Assembly: GCA_009760855.2 (NCBI GenBank)
Contig: WPIO01000065.1
Coordinates: 846,001-910,000, forward strand
Origin: Cristatella mucedo
Lineage: Eukaryota > Bryozoa > Phylactolaemata > Cristatellidae
Direction: 5' to 3'
DNA: 64,000 nucleotides
In this document: one piece after another, positions 1 through 30,780 of the stretch
Layout: every line of letters starts with the position of its first letter
Position numbering within the stretch: the stretch's first letter is position 1
Translations under genes and position numbers: made by a program
The notes under the pieces: model-generated
Databases searched by the model: none
Told to the model about the DNA's origin: nothing
What the model saw: only the letters and a program-made list of their open reading frames with translations

Positions 1-1640
1 GTGAGGAAGCGTTCGGGGATGACGCAGACTCGGCTAATGTAGAGGACAAGGCATTCCGGCTTCGTTTCTGAGTGACACTTTGTTCCAGGTGACTACTATT
101 TGGTCTTGTCTTCATTCAATTTAAAAGTTAGCCATCATCCATCGTTGACACTAAGAGCTGACTCACTAAGGTTTGTGCGACTCCGTGTCCCAGTAGACGT
201 TAGCGCTCTGCATTGTCAAATTAAAGAAATCTAAGCTATTCTCTTTCGAAGAGCCGGGATTTTCATGCAGGGGTAAGACCCATAAGTAATGAAAAGTCAT
301 AGTGCATAATCATATTGTTCATTTGACATGCACTCGGTGGTTGCTCATCGACTAGAAGTATGACATAGTTTCGTCGTTGGTGACGGCAGGGGTGGGGACC
401 CCCATAGTTATAAAGGGTTGTGTATGTTGCTGCCTCCCACCTACTCTAGGGTGGGCGGTTACCCTCCTGCCCACCCTCTGGCGCTGCCACTAGCTACCCT
501 AGCTTGGGGATTATCTTTGAGACACAAAAATGAAATATGCTAAGAGAGATGTAGCAGCCACATAGAAGTGTGATTTTCAGAAATGCATGCTGATATTGCC
601 ATGAGATTAGAAAAGTAAACAGTTTAGAATAAGTATCCAGAATTGTATGAATAAATAGAATACACTCCATTTGTATAGCATGCTAAGAGAACTTAATCTC
701 CATCCAGGCACTTTATATATACTGCAGGGCTAAAAAATTAGCACTGGAACTGGTCCAGCTTTGTTAGCATGTCCCTTTACTGCAGAAGATTCGCCCATTT
801 ATCATAAGGTGAATAACCGTAAAACACAAGAGTATATTTGGAATAATATCGCAACTACGCTCTTAGCCTATGAGAGCAAGCAGAATTCCTATTGCATATG
901 AGCAAGCAATTGAGAAAAGTGAAACTAAATCGGATGCGTTTCAGGGATTTGGAGCCATTGGAATGAGTTTATGAGTGCTTGCACAATTAATGCATGTGAG
1001 AATAACTAGGTGTCTTTGCTATTAGGCTATAACTACTTAAGCCAACACTTTTAGAAGGACGAAGTGCACGTACAACCTGGTCTGCACGTGCAATCTGTGG
1101 CGCTAAGAGCACAGCATGCAACTCGTATGACTTTAAAAGAGCTAAGGACCAAACTGAGCAGTCGTACGTGACATTTGCTAAACCAGCTCCTCGGCAATCT
1201 GGTGATGCATAGAGTCACTGATCACTATGATTGCATGCGTTAACTGTGAATGAATGTGCTCACAGCACAGTCATCACGTCAAATGTTGGGAAGATACAAG
1301 CATACCGGCTTCATCCGTGAAACAAGTCTAGTTCATTGTAATTGATCCCAGGTAGCATGCATGTGGAAAATAAAATAAACATTCCTGTCCGCAAAATACT
1401 ATTCAAGTACAGAGCAATCAAATGCTGGATGCTCTGAGCGAGACCATTTTCAGCTCGAGTGGGTGAATGCAAGTGCATGTTTCATTTTAAAGTGCAATTG
1501 GGTGCCGAGCTCCAACCATTACAGGCATCTGATGTAGTCGGCGACCAGAGACCGTATTTGCTGCCCGACTTACGCAGGTCCAGGACAAAATAAAGCAATG
1601 GGTACACGGAACGCTTTGTTATTCGGCTTTGCAGATTACA
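1..1640. other. BBS7 intron or downstream DNA
   Basis: I see no exon here. A short fragment at about 655-745 matches the SINE/LINE shared tail in reverse (AGAGAACTTAATCTC). The rest is AT-rich and unremarkable, and no match to the missing BBS7 C-terminus was seen. Confidence 0.5.
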
Positions 1641-1644
1641 CTGC

Positions 1645-2335
1645 AAAGCAGCTAATAATAATAATACACTTGCTAAAGTGCCCTCAGATAACTCTATTAT
1701 CACTTTTTAGGCGTTTTACATTTGCTGCAAAGGAAACGTGACCGAACAAGAATAACATGGTTAGGGGTGACATGCACAGGGTCAGCATGCAAGTGTGGTT
1801 AGTGGCAGCATGCACAGTGTCAGCACACATAAGCACATAAAGGTCGAATCACAGGGACCCACTAAATGCCGTGATAGATAGGTTCGTTTTTAGTTTCTTT
1901 TTAAATTTGGCCAAGTCAGGGGATGTCGTGACGCAAGTCAGGAGTGAGTTCCAGGCTTGGGATCATACGAACTAAAGGCACGGTCTCTAAAGGATTTGAG
2001 GTTTGTAAGAGGTATAGGTAAACAGTTAGATTACGAAAAGCAAGAGGTATGATGCTTAGTCTGGTGGGATCTGATAGGTAGGCTGGAGTAAGAGAATGTA
2101 GGGACCTAAAATTGACCGACAAAACCTTGAAGTCTATGTGTTGCTTGACTGGTAGTCAGTGCAGGTCGGCGAGAAGTGGTGTGATATGGCAACTGCAGTG
2201 CTCACGACAGACAAGCCTAGCTGCAGAGTTTTGCACCAGCTGCAAGTGCCTGATTGTACAGGCCGGTAGGCCAGCAAGCAGTGAGTTACAGAAGTCAAGA
2301 CTGAATGTCACGAATGCATGACATGGTAGCTAGAC
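1645..2335 (-). mobile_element. LINE family A, 3' part
   Basis: Read on the minus strand, this is the end of a CR1/L2-like reverse transcriptase ORF (SLTPAYLSDPTRLSI...), followed by a 3' UTR that ends in a TTA-type repeat near 1655. Related copies lie at 4735, 9718, 29795, 32696, 34205 and 54985. It is degenerate, with the conserved residues broken up by stops. Confidence 0.65.
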
Positions 2336-2395
2336 ATGATTCCAATATGTATAGTGACATCAGATCATACAATGAGCCATAGAAAAACGTCTTAC

Positions 2396-22243
<19,848 letters not shown>

Positions 22244-22494
22244 TTTGTAATATAGTGCCAAACGACTGGCCAAGGTATTGGAGAGAGACCAACGACGCGC
22301 CTGGTAGGCGGCAGTTGCAACGCTGCGCCCTCCTCTTTACGAAGCGTGTTGTGGAAAGAAGCAGTGAAAATTATTTGGTAAGTTTTAGCAGGCCGAAGAA
22401 AATATACTAACTAGAAACGACCTTCTCGGCGAGCATTTCACGCAAGTGCCGCTACCCCACCGTGGGCGCCCGCTGCCGGTATTTCCGCTTCTAA

Positions 22495-22506
22495 TGCGCA
22501 CGCGCG
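22495..22506. promoter_or_regulatory. NRF1-type site
   Basis: TGCGCACGCGCG matches the NRF1 consensus YGCGCAYGCGCR at every position. Such sites are common in CpG-rich bidirectional promoters. It lies 8 bp from the X-box candidate. Confidence 0.5.
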
Positions 22507-22513
22507 GCGTGCT

Positions 22514-22526
22514 GTTGCCAGGTAAG
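22514..22526 (+). promoter_or_regulatory. Candidate RFX X-box
   Basis: GTTGCC-A-GGTAAG fits the RFX consensus GTNRCC(0-3 N)RGYAAC at 11 of 12 fixed positions, with a one-base spacer. RFX factors drive ciliary genes across animals. It lies 79 bp upstream of the IQCG ATG. The same bases also make a perfect splice donor (CAG|GTAAGA), so a 5' UTR intron is a rival reading. Confidence 0.5.
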
Positions 22527-22604
22527 AAATAAAAACAGTGAGGCTGTCCGGGCGGCCCTCCGGCGGGCCTCGGCAGCCCAGCTTGGCGGATCCCTCCTCA
22601 GCAA

Positions 22605-22805
22605 ATGGCAGACGAATCTTTAGACAGCCAGCGGCTGCTGAGGGTCGCTGGCAGCAGTAGAAGCACCAGAAGCGGGGCGCTGAGCACACTGAAGGGCTAT
22701 GAGGCGCTCTGCACGTCGACGATCTTGGCAGACACGGCCGACCAGCTGGCCATACTCGGGGCCGTCATGCCAGACAGCTACGAGAAAAGGGCCGACGCCG
22801 GAAAG
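22605..22805 (+). CDS. IQCG: IQCG exon 1 (start codon)
   Basis: Residues 1-67, opening [12 protein letters not shown] and ending [10 protein letters not shown]. The block [19 protein letters not shown] is the conserved N-terminal signature. Donor AAG|GTAAAG. The frame stays open for about 1 kb beyond only because the intron begins with a CT-rich tract. Confidence 0.92.
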
Positions 22806-22855
22806 GTAAAGGAGCAGTCGCGTACACATTCTCTCTCTCTCCCTTACTCTCTCTT

Positions 22856-22921
<66 letters not shown>

Positions 22922-23594
22922 CTCTCTCTTCCCTCTCCTTCACGTTCTCTCCTCATACCTCTTCTCACTCCTCCCTCTCTCATCAATTATCTCTCCTTCC
23001 TCCCTCTCTCTATCCATCTTACTCTCTCTTCCTTCCTCTCTCTTCTATCTCTTCATCCCTACTCTCCCTCTATCTCCTCACAAAAGTCTCTCCTCTCTCT
23101 CTCGCTCTTACCTCTTGACTCTATCTCCTCTTTCTTCTCCCTCTCATCTCCCCTCTCTCTCTCCTTTCCTTTTTCTCTTTCTCTCTCTCCCTCCCCCCTC
23201 TCCCTATAGTCTCTCCCCTCCTCGTACGCGGCCCGCGCCTCTCTCTGCTCTCTCGTGGCCTGGCCCCCCTCTCTCCTCTCTCTTTCTCTCTCTCTCCTTC
23301 TCTCTCTCCCTCTCTCCCCTTTTCTCTCCCCTTCTCTCCCTTCGCTCCCTCTCTCTTCCGTCTCTCCTGCTCTCTCTCCCCTCTTCCTCTCTCTCCCTCT
23401 CTACTCCCTCTCTCGCTCACTCTTCTCTCCCTCTCTCTCCCTCTCTCGCCTCTCTCCCTCTCTCTCCCTCTCTCTCCTCTACCCTCCTCTCTCCTCTCTC
23501 TCCCTCTATCTCCCTCTCTTCCCCTCTGCTCTCTCTCTCCTCTCCTCTCATCCCCTCTCTCTCTCTCTCTCTCCCTCTCTCTCCCTCTCTCTCC

Positions 23595-23626
<32 letters not shown>

Positions 23627-23689
23627 CCTCTCTCTCCCTCTCTCTCCCTCTCTCTCCCTCTCTCTCCCCTCTCTCTCCCTCTCTCTCCC

Positions 23690-23729
<40 letters not shown>

Positions 23730-23790
23730 CCTCTCTCTCTCTCTCCCTTAATCCCTCAATCTCTCTCTCCCTCTCCCTCAATCTCTTTCT

Positions 23791-23846
<56 letters not shown>

Positions 23847-25695
23847 TCTCTAAGCCTTCTACCGGTACCGTAGCTCCGATTACCTTTTACAGGCAGTCCT
23901 GGCTGCCTCTGCTTTAGCTATTAGCGCTATGTCTCTCCCCTGCCACAAATGGCTCCTTTTGCTCCAGACCACCTCTGCAGTTTTTCCCCATTCAATTTAC
24001 TTCCTTCACTTTACTTCCTTTACTTTTTTTCCTTTCTTTATCAGTCAGCTCGTAAGCTTGAGTCATTCTTTTCCCATAGCAATATCAGTAACCATGCTAC
24101 TTTTGGCGTTACCATGCCGAGCCATGTATTGTGTACTAGATGCGTTCGTATGTAGCATCGAATCGTAGCTAGCCGTTTTATTGCTTGCGGCGGATCTAGT
24201 TCGGCATTCTTTTGAGCGATGCAGCTAGGCACTTGCTTAGGGGCCAAATCTCCGAGGAGTGACCGCTGTCCCACGACCTTACCCCAGCCAGCCAATCGTT
24301 GCTGGAGGCACGTCCCATTCGGGGCGTCCCCGCCTGGCTTACGAGACAGCTGACTGACGACCCAAGCCACGCCCCTTGATGAATCTCTCTAGAACTTTAT
24401 TACCAGTAAAGGGAATCCTGCAAAGGAAGAGGGACGTCAATCGCACAAGCAAAAATGCAAAAGTGACTTCCGAGGTTTAGCGAGTTGGAGTTTTACCTCG
24501 GGTCTTTGAGGTAGACTCTTATCAAGGCAATGCACTTGTGGTTCGAGGCCTTTAATAAATTTAATTTCAAAATAGGAGAACTCTGCCACTCATTAAATGC
24601 TTTTTAAATGCTCCTGGCTATCCACGCCTCACTTCTGGGCATTTTCAGCTGTATTTTCTTCGCTGCGTTAAGTTTCTCTTGATTTGATTGTGCGGCGGCC
24701 TATGCTATCCTTGCAGATAGTCGGGGGCGAGATAGGCCATCTTGTCGACAACCAGCAAAGACTGGATGACAAGTACGAGAAGCTCATGACAGACCGGCGA
24801 GGCTCGGCGACGGTCAAGCCGCAAAACAAAGCGGACGCAGAACAGACCGGACGCGAGCTTAGACACGCTACGCTCGCGTTCACGCGTAACATCAAGCAGA
24901 ACCCTCTGACGTCTGATAACATGACGAAGCTGCAGGCCGATCGGTGAGCATGCCGAAAAGCAGCTGTCGCAGCGCAGGGGGGACGCTTTTGTCCATAAAC
25001 TGCACCATAAGTCCACGAGCGGCGAGCACCTCGCGAACGAGACTTGTGCAAGTGCCACCGCTGCAGTCTGGAGGAGATTCCTGCGCCGATTGCAGGTGGT
25101 TCCTGGAGAAGATCGTCGTGCTGTGCGTATCGGAGCTGTTCGATCACAACACGTTCCACACTTTGGTGGAGCACGTCAAGGGAGAGAAGCTCAAGAAGCA
25201 GAAGCTTCAAGAGACAATCATTCAGTAAGTCTCTCTCTCGTACCGAACAGACTGCGTAGCCTCGATGGAGGCCGCAAGCCGACAGTAGCGCCACGACCGC
25301 GAGAGCGGTGGCGCTCTTGTCGGCTAGGTCACGCAGCGCTGTTTGAGCACGGCGCTAATTGAGCACGTGCTAGAACCCGGCGCCCACACGCGTCCTCGCC
25401 GATCGAGACCACTTTTTTCTCTCACGAGCATTCTAAGAGCTACCAGTTTGAGAGCCTTAGACGCAGCTGATATCCGCTCTCAAAAAATGATCAACGCCGA
25501 ATGGTGTCCAGATGCGACTCGTCGGGGGGCGGGGCGACGTGGAAAGTTGGCGACGATCGTCGGGTCGGTCGCCGAAGCAACTGCGTTTGCGCACTTCGAT
25601 CGCGAGGCTGCGCCATTTTCAAGGTTTTCGTGTACCGTGAAACGAGATGTGTGCTCCGAGAATGCCAGGCGAGCAAACGCACCGCGCCGATACCC

Positions 25696-25735
<40 letters not shown>

Positions 25736-27405
25736 GCTAATAACTGCGCATCGTCTCGGGTTTCTACGCCCAATCCAGTGATCCGCAATGGCGCTTCGAC
25801 TACTAGTAAGCCTCTTCATCAACTAGGAGAATCGAGCAGCTCTGCCTTCATCGCGTGCGAGGAGAGCCGCCAAAGCGAGTGCTTGTCCGTCTATGCAGCC
25901 GACAGTGCCCTCAAGCAAATGCGACTTCGTTTCAGGGAAGAGGAAGGAAGGAAAAAGATCAAGAGCTTGCAGTCGCAGCTGGTCGATGTCAAGAAAGAGC
26001 GCGAAAACGAAATCCAGCGAAGGAACGAGATGATAGCGCACCTCAAGGATCAGCTTCAGGAAATGAAAGCCAAGACGAGCATGGAGAAGAAGTACGTTCG
26101 GAAGTGCGCCGACGTCAGCGTCTGCCAGACTCAGAAGCAGGTGAACATGTCGGAGAAGGAGCTTCGAGACGAAATTCAGGTGAGCGCGCAGACCAGCGAT
26201 GCGTGCGAAGCGCCGACAGAAGCGACGCAGCCGTCTCGCGCAAACGCATTCGGCCAATGTCTTCCGCCCGCTTGGCCCGCGACGCGGCGGCGGCGGCGGC
26301 AGCGGCGGTGGCGGCGAGCGTCGCCGAGTGGCGCGACCCCCGAGCTGCCGCCGTCCGCTCGAGCGACGGCTCTTGGCCTCGGCGGCGGCGGAGCGGTGCC
26401 GCGTTGAGAAGATGGAAGACGCGCGCGCCGCTGGTAGGGACGACTCGCGAGCTGCGGCGGCGGCCGTTTCATCGCCCTTGAGCGCCTGCCTTCTGCTGCA
26501 GAGCCTGACCAAGCAGATCGACGACGAAACGAGGGCGCACGCCGAAATATCGCAGTACCTCAAAACGCACCAGACCACGCTCGAGCAGCAGGTGGACTCG
26601 TGGATGGAGAAGTACGAGAAGGACGTGGAGCGCAAGCAGCACGACCTTGACGTGCTCAAGACCTCCAAGGCCAAAGACCTCGAACGCCTGCAGGAGCTAT
26701 CCAAGCTGGTGCGCGCGCCGAGCCGCAGCCAGCGCCGCCGAATCGCGCGCCGCTCGCTCGCTCGCGCGCGCGCGACCGCCAGTCAGCCAGCCAGCCAGCC
26801 AGACGCGCGTCTGCTAGCCGGCCGTTGAAGAGAGCCATCCGGGGCCTCTTGCGAGCTGCCCGGCGCTGCGCTGCGCTGCGACGGAGGGGGAAAAAGCACA
26901 AGAGCCAAGCGTCGCACCGCTCGCATCCATCCGCGTCACAAAGCGGCGGCCGCGGTCGCTTTGCAGTACGCGGAGTACGAGCAGGTCGTGGTCGAAGAAA
27001 GGATAGAGAAGGAGAAGCAGCGACGAAAGCTCGATCAGGAAGCGATCGAGTTGAAAGCAGCCACTCGGGTAAATCGTCGCGCCGCGGGCGCTTGCTCGGC
27101 GGCGGCGCCTGCACGCGGCGCGGTCTGCGCGAGAGCCCGCGCTGCGGCGGCGGCGGGCTTAAGCGGAAGAGCGGCCGATCTCGGGACGCTCGCTATCGCG
27201 ATCGCGCTGGCGGCGGCGGCGCGCGGCGGCGGCGCGCGGCGGCGGAGAATCGCAGCGGCAGCGGTGGGTGCGCTGTTGCGATTCTATGCAGCTCCAATCG
27301 TGGTGGCGAGGCGTCATGGTGCGCAGGGGCTTCGGCGCTTTCGCGAAGAAAAAGAAGGGCGGCAAGAAAGGAAAGAAGTCGGGCAAGAAGAAGAAGAAGA
27401 AGTAG
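22605..27405 (+). CDS. IQCG: IQCG / dynein regulatory complex protein 9 (7 exons, complete)
   Basis: IQCG (DRC9/CFAP122) is part of the nexin-dynein regulatory complex, which links neighbouring doublets and tunes dynein in motile cilia; the family also binds calmodulin through an IQ motif. Join 22605-22805, 24717-24943, 25096-25224, 25936-26179, 26502-26708, 26967-27068 and 27292-27405. All phases agree, giving 407 residues (human about 443). In order: an N-terminal [18 protein letters not shown] segment like human TDQLSILNYIMPVQYEGR, a long coiled coil (about 150-365) containing [20 protein letters not shown], an IQ motif across the exon 6/7 junction ([13 protein letters not shown], about 371-383), and a lysine-rich tail. 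The ATG at 22605 is the first in frame with the conserved N-terminus. BBS7 diverges from it 361 bp upstream. Confidence 0.95.
22829..23852 (+). repeat. About 1-kb polypyrimidine (CT) tract
   Basis: Nearly all C and T on the plus strand for 1 kb, with (CT)n cores at each end and CCCTCTCT variants between. It begins about 25 bp after the IQCG exon 1 donor. The long Ser/Leu/Pro and Arg/Glu frames across it are artefacts. Confidence 0.96.
23860..24716. other. IQCG intron 1, unique part
   Basis: No repeat or exon recognised between the CT tract and exon 2. Confidence 0.45.
24717..24943 (+). CDS. IQCG: IQCG exon 2
   Basis: Residues 68-142 plus two bases. A mostly helical, charged region ([19 protein letters not shown]) that is poorly conserved in the family except near its end ([20 protein letters not shown]). 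Acceptor TTGCAG, donor CG|GTGAGC. Confidence 0.9.
25096..25224 (+). CDS. IQCG: IQCG exon 3
   Basis: Residues 143-185 plus two bases. [20 protein letters not shown] then [19 protein letters not shown], matching human FFSDVIADTIKEL...TYNSLLQALSKERE in position and pattern. Acceptor TTGCAG, donor CA|GTAAGT. Confidence 0.92.
25699..25735. repeat. (CCG)n repeat
   Basis: About 12 perfect CCG units in IQCG intron 3 (25225-25935). The intron's open frame would give poly-proline but is non-coding. Confidence 0.9.
25936..26179 (+). CDS. IQCG: IQCG exon 4
   Basis: Residues 186-267, a coiled coil with [40 protein letters not shown] and [20 protein letters not shown], the best conserved part of the family. 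Acceptor TTTCAG, donor CAG|GTGAGC. Confidence 0.95.
26502..26708 (+). CDS. IQCG: IQCG exon 5
   Basis: Residues 268-336. [40 protein letters not shown] and [14 protein letters not shown] match human RTHTEIEMFLRKEQQKL...[21 protein letters not shown]. Acceptor CTGCAG; donor CTG|GTGCGC is weak. Confidence 0.94.
26967..27068 (+). CDS. IQCG: IQCG exon 6
   Basis: Residues 337-370, [20 protein letters not shown] then [14 protein letters not shown], equal to human EYEQVIIEDRIEKERSKKKV. Ends at the start of the IQ motif. Acceptor TTTGCAG, donor CGG|GTAAAT, phase 0. Confidence 0.94.
27292..27405 (+). CDS. IQCG: IQCG exon 7 (stop codon)
   Basis: Residues 371-407: the IQ motif remainder [13 protein letters not shown], then FGAF and a basic tail ([19 protein letters not shown]) ending in TAG. 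A lysine-rich tail also occurs in vertebrate IQCG. Acceptor TATGCAG. Confidence 0.93.
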   Translation, partial: LQSWWRGVMVRRGFGAFAKKKKGGKKGKKSGKKKKKK

Positions 27406-27509
27406 CAGCAGCAGCGCGAATCGCTGGCTTCGGCGCCGCGGCGGCTCGCGTCCGCCGTGCGGAGCGGGCGCCCAATGGGAGCGCACGCTTCGCTGTCGGG
27501 TTTTTCGTA

Positions 27510-27515
27510 AATAAA
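27510..27515 (+). terminator. IQCG poly(A) signal
   Basis: AATAAA lies 104 bp past the stop codon, in a suitable place for the end of the IQCG transcript. Confidence 0.6.
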
Positions 27516-27819
27516 GCGCACCGTCGTCTCTGGCGCGAGCACTGCTAGCCGCAGCGGACGGAAAAGCGTTGGCTGGCGGCGTCGAGTCGCAGCGATCCAG
27601 CCGTTCGGAAAGGTTGGATGGGTAGGGAGGGGGGAGAGGAAGCTGCGGCGTTGCAAGCAGCGTCAATGTCGAGCGTCTTAAGGTTTGGCGAGTCGCAGAC
27701 GGATTTTGATACGGAAGGGAGACGCTTACTGCAGATTTAGCGATACCCGCATGCCATCAGACGTGCACCGTTTCGTGACAGCACGAGTTGACAGCACTCG
27801 AGTTGCAGAATATCAGTTG
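27516..27819. other. IQCG downstream flank
   Basis: CpG-rich at first and then neutral; no gene recognised. Confidence 0.4.
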
Positions 27820-28038
<219 letters not shown>

Positions 28039-28399
28039 CAGTTGTAGAATATTGTATAAAGCGTGCGACCTTTTGTGTGAGTGGGGTCATGCACTTGAGC
28101 CATGGGGAAAAGTGGTCCAGCCCAAAAGTAACAAAAGTACGGTGCAAAGAAGATTGGCTGGATGATCAAAGTGAACGTATTGTATTGATCATCGATAACT
28201 AAAAAGGAGTGATTTCTGGAACGCAGTATCGAGAGAAAATGTATAAGGTTCAAAATAAAGCAAGTCTCGATAGGGGGGCACAAATATATTATTGCCAGAA
28301 TTGGTAGCTTGGTGCTGACATTAGTTCAGTACAAGATATTCAAAGGACGACAAGCACAAAATCGGTAGCCTCCTGTTTTTAATAACAGTCATGTTCAGC

Positions 28400-29342
28400 C
28401 AGTATTTCTGACTCGTAATCCGGAGGCAACTTGCAGGTATAGTCTGCTGAGATCTGGCTTGACATGTTGAAACTACCGCAGTCAAGTCTTCCTACTTTTA
28501 ACTAGTCAACTTTGCAAACAATTCTCGCTTGCTTAGATAAGGACGCTGCAGACACACTGGTCAACCCATTCCTGACATCCCGACTAGACTTCTACGACTC
28601 TCTCCTTGTAAGTCCTCACAAAAGTGCATTGCAAAACTCGGCAGCAACGCTTACCTGCCGCAAATGCCGAAACTGTCACGTTACGCCACTGCTCACCACT
28701 GTGCGCTGGCTGCCTATCAAGCAGAGCACCGACTTCACGATCCTGTCACCCACCTTTTGGTTCCTCCATATTTTCTTGATCCGACCCACCCATCTGACTT
28801 AGTTTCACATCGGGCTTATCAATCTACCATCCACTCTTCCGGTTCTGGCCGATTACGAGTAAAGCCCTCGAGTAAACTTCCGATCTCTCGCAGACAGTCA
28901 GTGCCTTCAGTTTCTACGCTCCCAAAGCTCGAAAAGAATCGTCCGGTTCCATAGATATGACATCGTCCGGTTCCATGCAGCCTTTCATTTTTCCGAGTAC
29001 ATTTTTCTTGTATGCTGCTAGACATTATGAAACCATGCACGTTATGACTGACAGCAACAACGAAATGCCTTTTTATGGCGTCCAAAAGGATCTTTTTACT
29101 TACGAGCTTTGCTTCCCTGTACACGATTGAGTGATTGTCACTAGCCGCGGTCCTGATAACCAGCGGCACTGAGTCGTTTCTATGCTGTTGCATGCTTGCT
29201 TGTGATTGTTGCATTTGATACCGGTGTGCCTCTGCAAGCTCACCTGAGCATGATACCTTGCTTTTTATTAACTACAATGTATTTCTTATTGGCTCTCTCG
29301 TAGAGTTTTAAAGCTCACGAATGGAGATGGAGTTCTCTTAGG
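28400..29342 (+). mobile_element. LINE 3' fragment
   Basis: Frames with LTSRLDFYDSLLVSPHKSAL, then NSAATLTCRKCRNCHVTPLL and TTVRWLPIK, the C-terminal region that follows the RT in CR1/L2 elements. Its 3' end stops at the left edge of hAT-like element 1. Confidence 0.65.
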
Positions 29343-29794
29343 GAAAGGCGTAGCAAGGGGTGGGCAGGGGGCGACAGATGACCCCGCGTGCCAAGGCGAA
29401 GGGAGCACCAAAAGCAAAGTGGATTGTGCATATTTCTAAAATATTTTTCAGTGAGAATACCAATCTTGGTTTCAAGAAAGTCCTCGTTTCAACGGACTTG
29501 ACTTTTACTGGCTGGCCTAGTTAAGCATGTTTACAGACTTTGACCAAGCTGTAGCTTGACTCTGGGTGCTTGACCGAAGGGGCTTTAGCCACCGAGTATT
29601 CGACAGGCTCTCGCAGCGAAACAAGCACACGGCCCTCCGTCGGCGTTCCAACTGCCCTCCCCGTCCGCTCACCCCATCCTGCCTACCTACACAGGCGGGC
29701 TGCCAGCGGGCCAAGGGCGAGCCAGCGTGTGCCGTGGCTGAGCGCCGACGCACTATTAGGCCACACAAGCCAGGCTTACTTAACTGGCTGTGCT

Positions 29795-30085
29795 ACGACA
29801 ACGCAGCAGTAGGCTGGAGCCAGAGAATGAAGGTACCTTAAAGTGAGTGGCAGAACCTTGAATTTAATACGCTGCTTGACTGGGAGCCAGTGCAGGTCGG
29901 CGAGAAGTGGTGTGATGTAGCAACTGCGACGCTCATGACAGCCGAGCCTAGCTGCAGAGCTGTGCACCAACTATAAGCGCCTGACGCACAGCCTGTACAC
30001 CAGCAAGCAGTGAGTTATAGAAGTCGAGATGGGATTTCCCAATTGCATGGACCAATTTTGATGTAGTATTCCTGTTTAAACAAGC
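29795..30085 (-). mobile_element. LINE family A fragment in hAT 1
   Basis: The minus strand encodes [20 protein letters not shown] then KVLPLTLRYLHSLAPAY, the end of the LINE ORF. Plus-strand CAGTGCAGGTCGGCGAGAAG also occurs near 2158. Confidence 0.65.
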
Positions 30086-30438
30086 CTAAATTTCAGCAAT
30101 TCTTCAGGTGTCCAAAGGAGAAGACTGTCCCGAAATTAGAAGGCAATTTTTGTAAACTATGATAACCAAAGCTTGAACTTGGCAGAATTTCATGCTGCAA
30201 GACAAGATTCCGTTGTTATTATCTTTTTTGGAAAAAAGATAGCATATACTTATTCTTTTCAAGATCAACTCTGAGGTGGAAAGAACTGAAGAAAGTCTTC
30301 GCCTTCACTATCAAACGTGACTCTGCAACAAGGTGGAGTGCAAGAGTGGAGGCTGTGAAAACTGTCTATGGTGCATTGATCAGTGAGCATTGTAGGTCTT
30401 TTGGAGGAACTGTCTGAGGACAGATTTAGAAATTTGAA

Positions 30439-30780
30439 ATGAAAAGTGAGGCCGGCAGTATCCTACGTCGTATTTTATGCTTTAACTTTTTGGCTCTGTT
30501 GGCATTTTGGTACAGCATCTCCAGGAAGATTGACCCCGTTCAGAAAAAACTGCAGGATCCAAAGTTGAACTTCAAAGACGCCTCTTGTGACCTTCGCTCT
30601 CCTGAGATTGAGTTGTTAAGACTTCGAGAAGATCTGTACCATGAGTCACTACTAGATGCCAAAAGGAGATGTGAATTGTGGGGAGCTACAGTTGAACGAA
30701 GAATCGGCGAAAGACACAGATGCCTGGTGAACTCTCTCAAGATTTTGGTCTCACAGCGGAGGAGAATATTTCAAAAATAA
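30439..30780 (+). pseudogene. hAT-type transposase fragment
   Basis: One hundred and thirteen open codons resembling the C-terminal half of ZMYM/hAT transposases: FWYSISRKIDPVQKKLQDPK, LNFKDASCDL and LYHESLLDAKRRCELWGATV. The following 500 bp continue the protein in broken frames (FGGFYRSDVDGTELHHEICD, then LISFIVIYGDVLPNLRVAMQ, the dimerisation region). No intact active site or full ORF is present. Confidence 0.7.

Larger units (their letters stand above)
22244..22604. promoter_or_regulatory. Shared 5' region between BBS7 and IQCG
   Basis: These 361 bp separate the two divergent start codons. The half nearer IQCG is CpG-rich and has no clear TATA box at a useful distance. It holds a near-consensus X-box (22514-22526) and an NRF1-type site (22495-22506). 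Both genes are ciliary, so a bidirectional promoter is likely. That is inference from layout and motifs; transcription start sites cannot be seen. Confidence 0.65.

Noticed and set aside
1-2395. The missing BBS7 C-terminal exon
   Set aside because: Looked for the expected acidic helical segment and its splice sites on the minus strand; none found, so it is probably off the left edge.
22605-23873. A 422-codon ORF rich in Ser, Leu and Pro
   Set aside because: Only the first 67 codons (IQCG exon 1) are real; the rest is translation of the CT-rich intron tract.
26176-27656. Several Arg/Ala-rich ORFs on both strands
   Set aside because: GC-rich introns lack stops in every frame; only the IQCG exons carry family sequence.
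30439-30780. Functional host gene of the ZMYM type
   Set aside because: The frame is broken downstream, terminal repeats enclose it, and a decayed relative lies 4 kb away; it is a transposon remnant.
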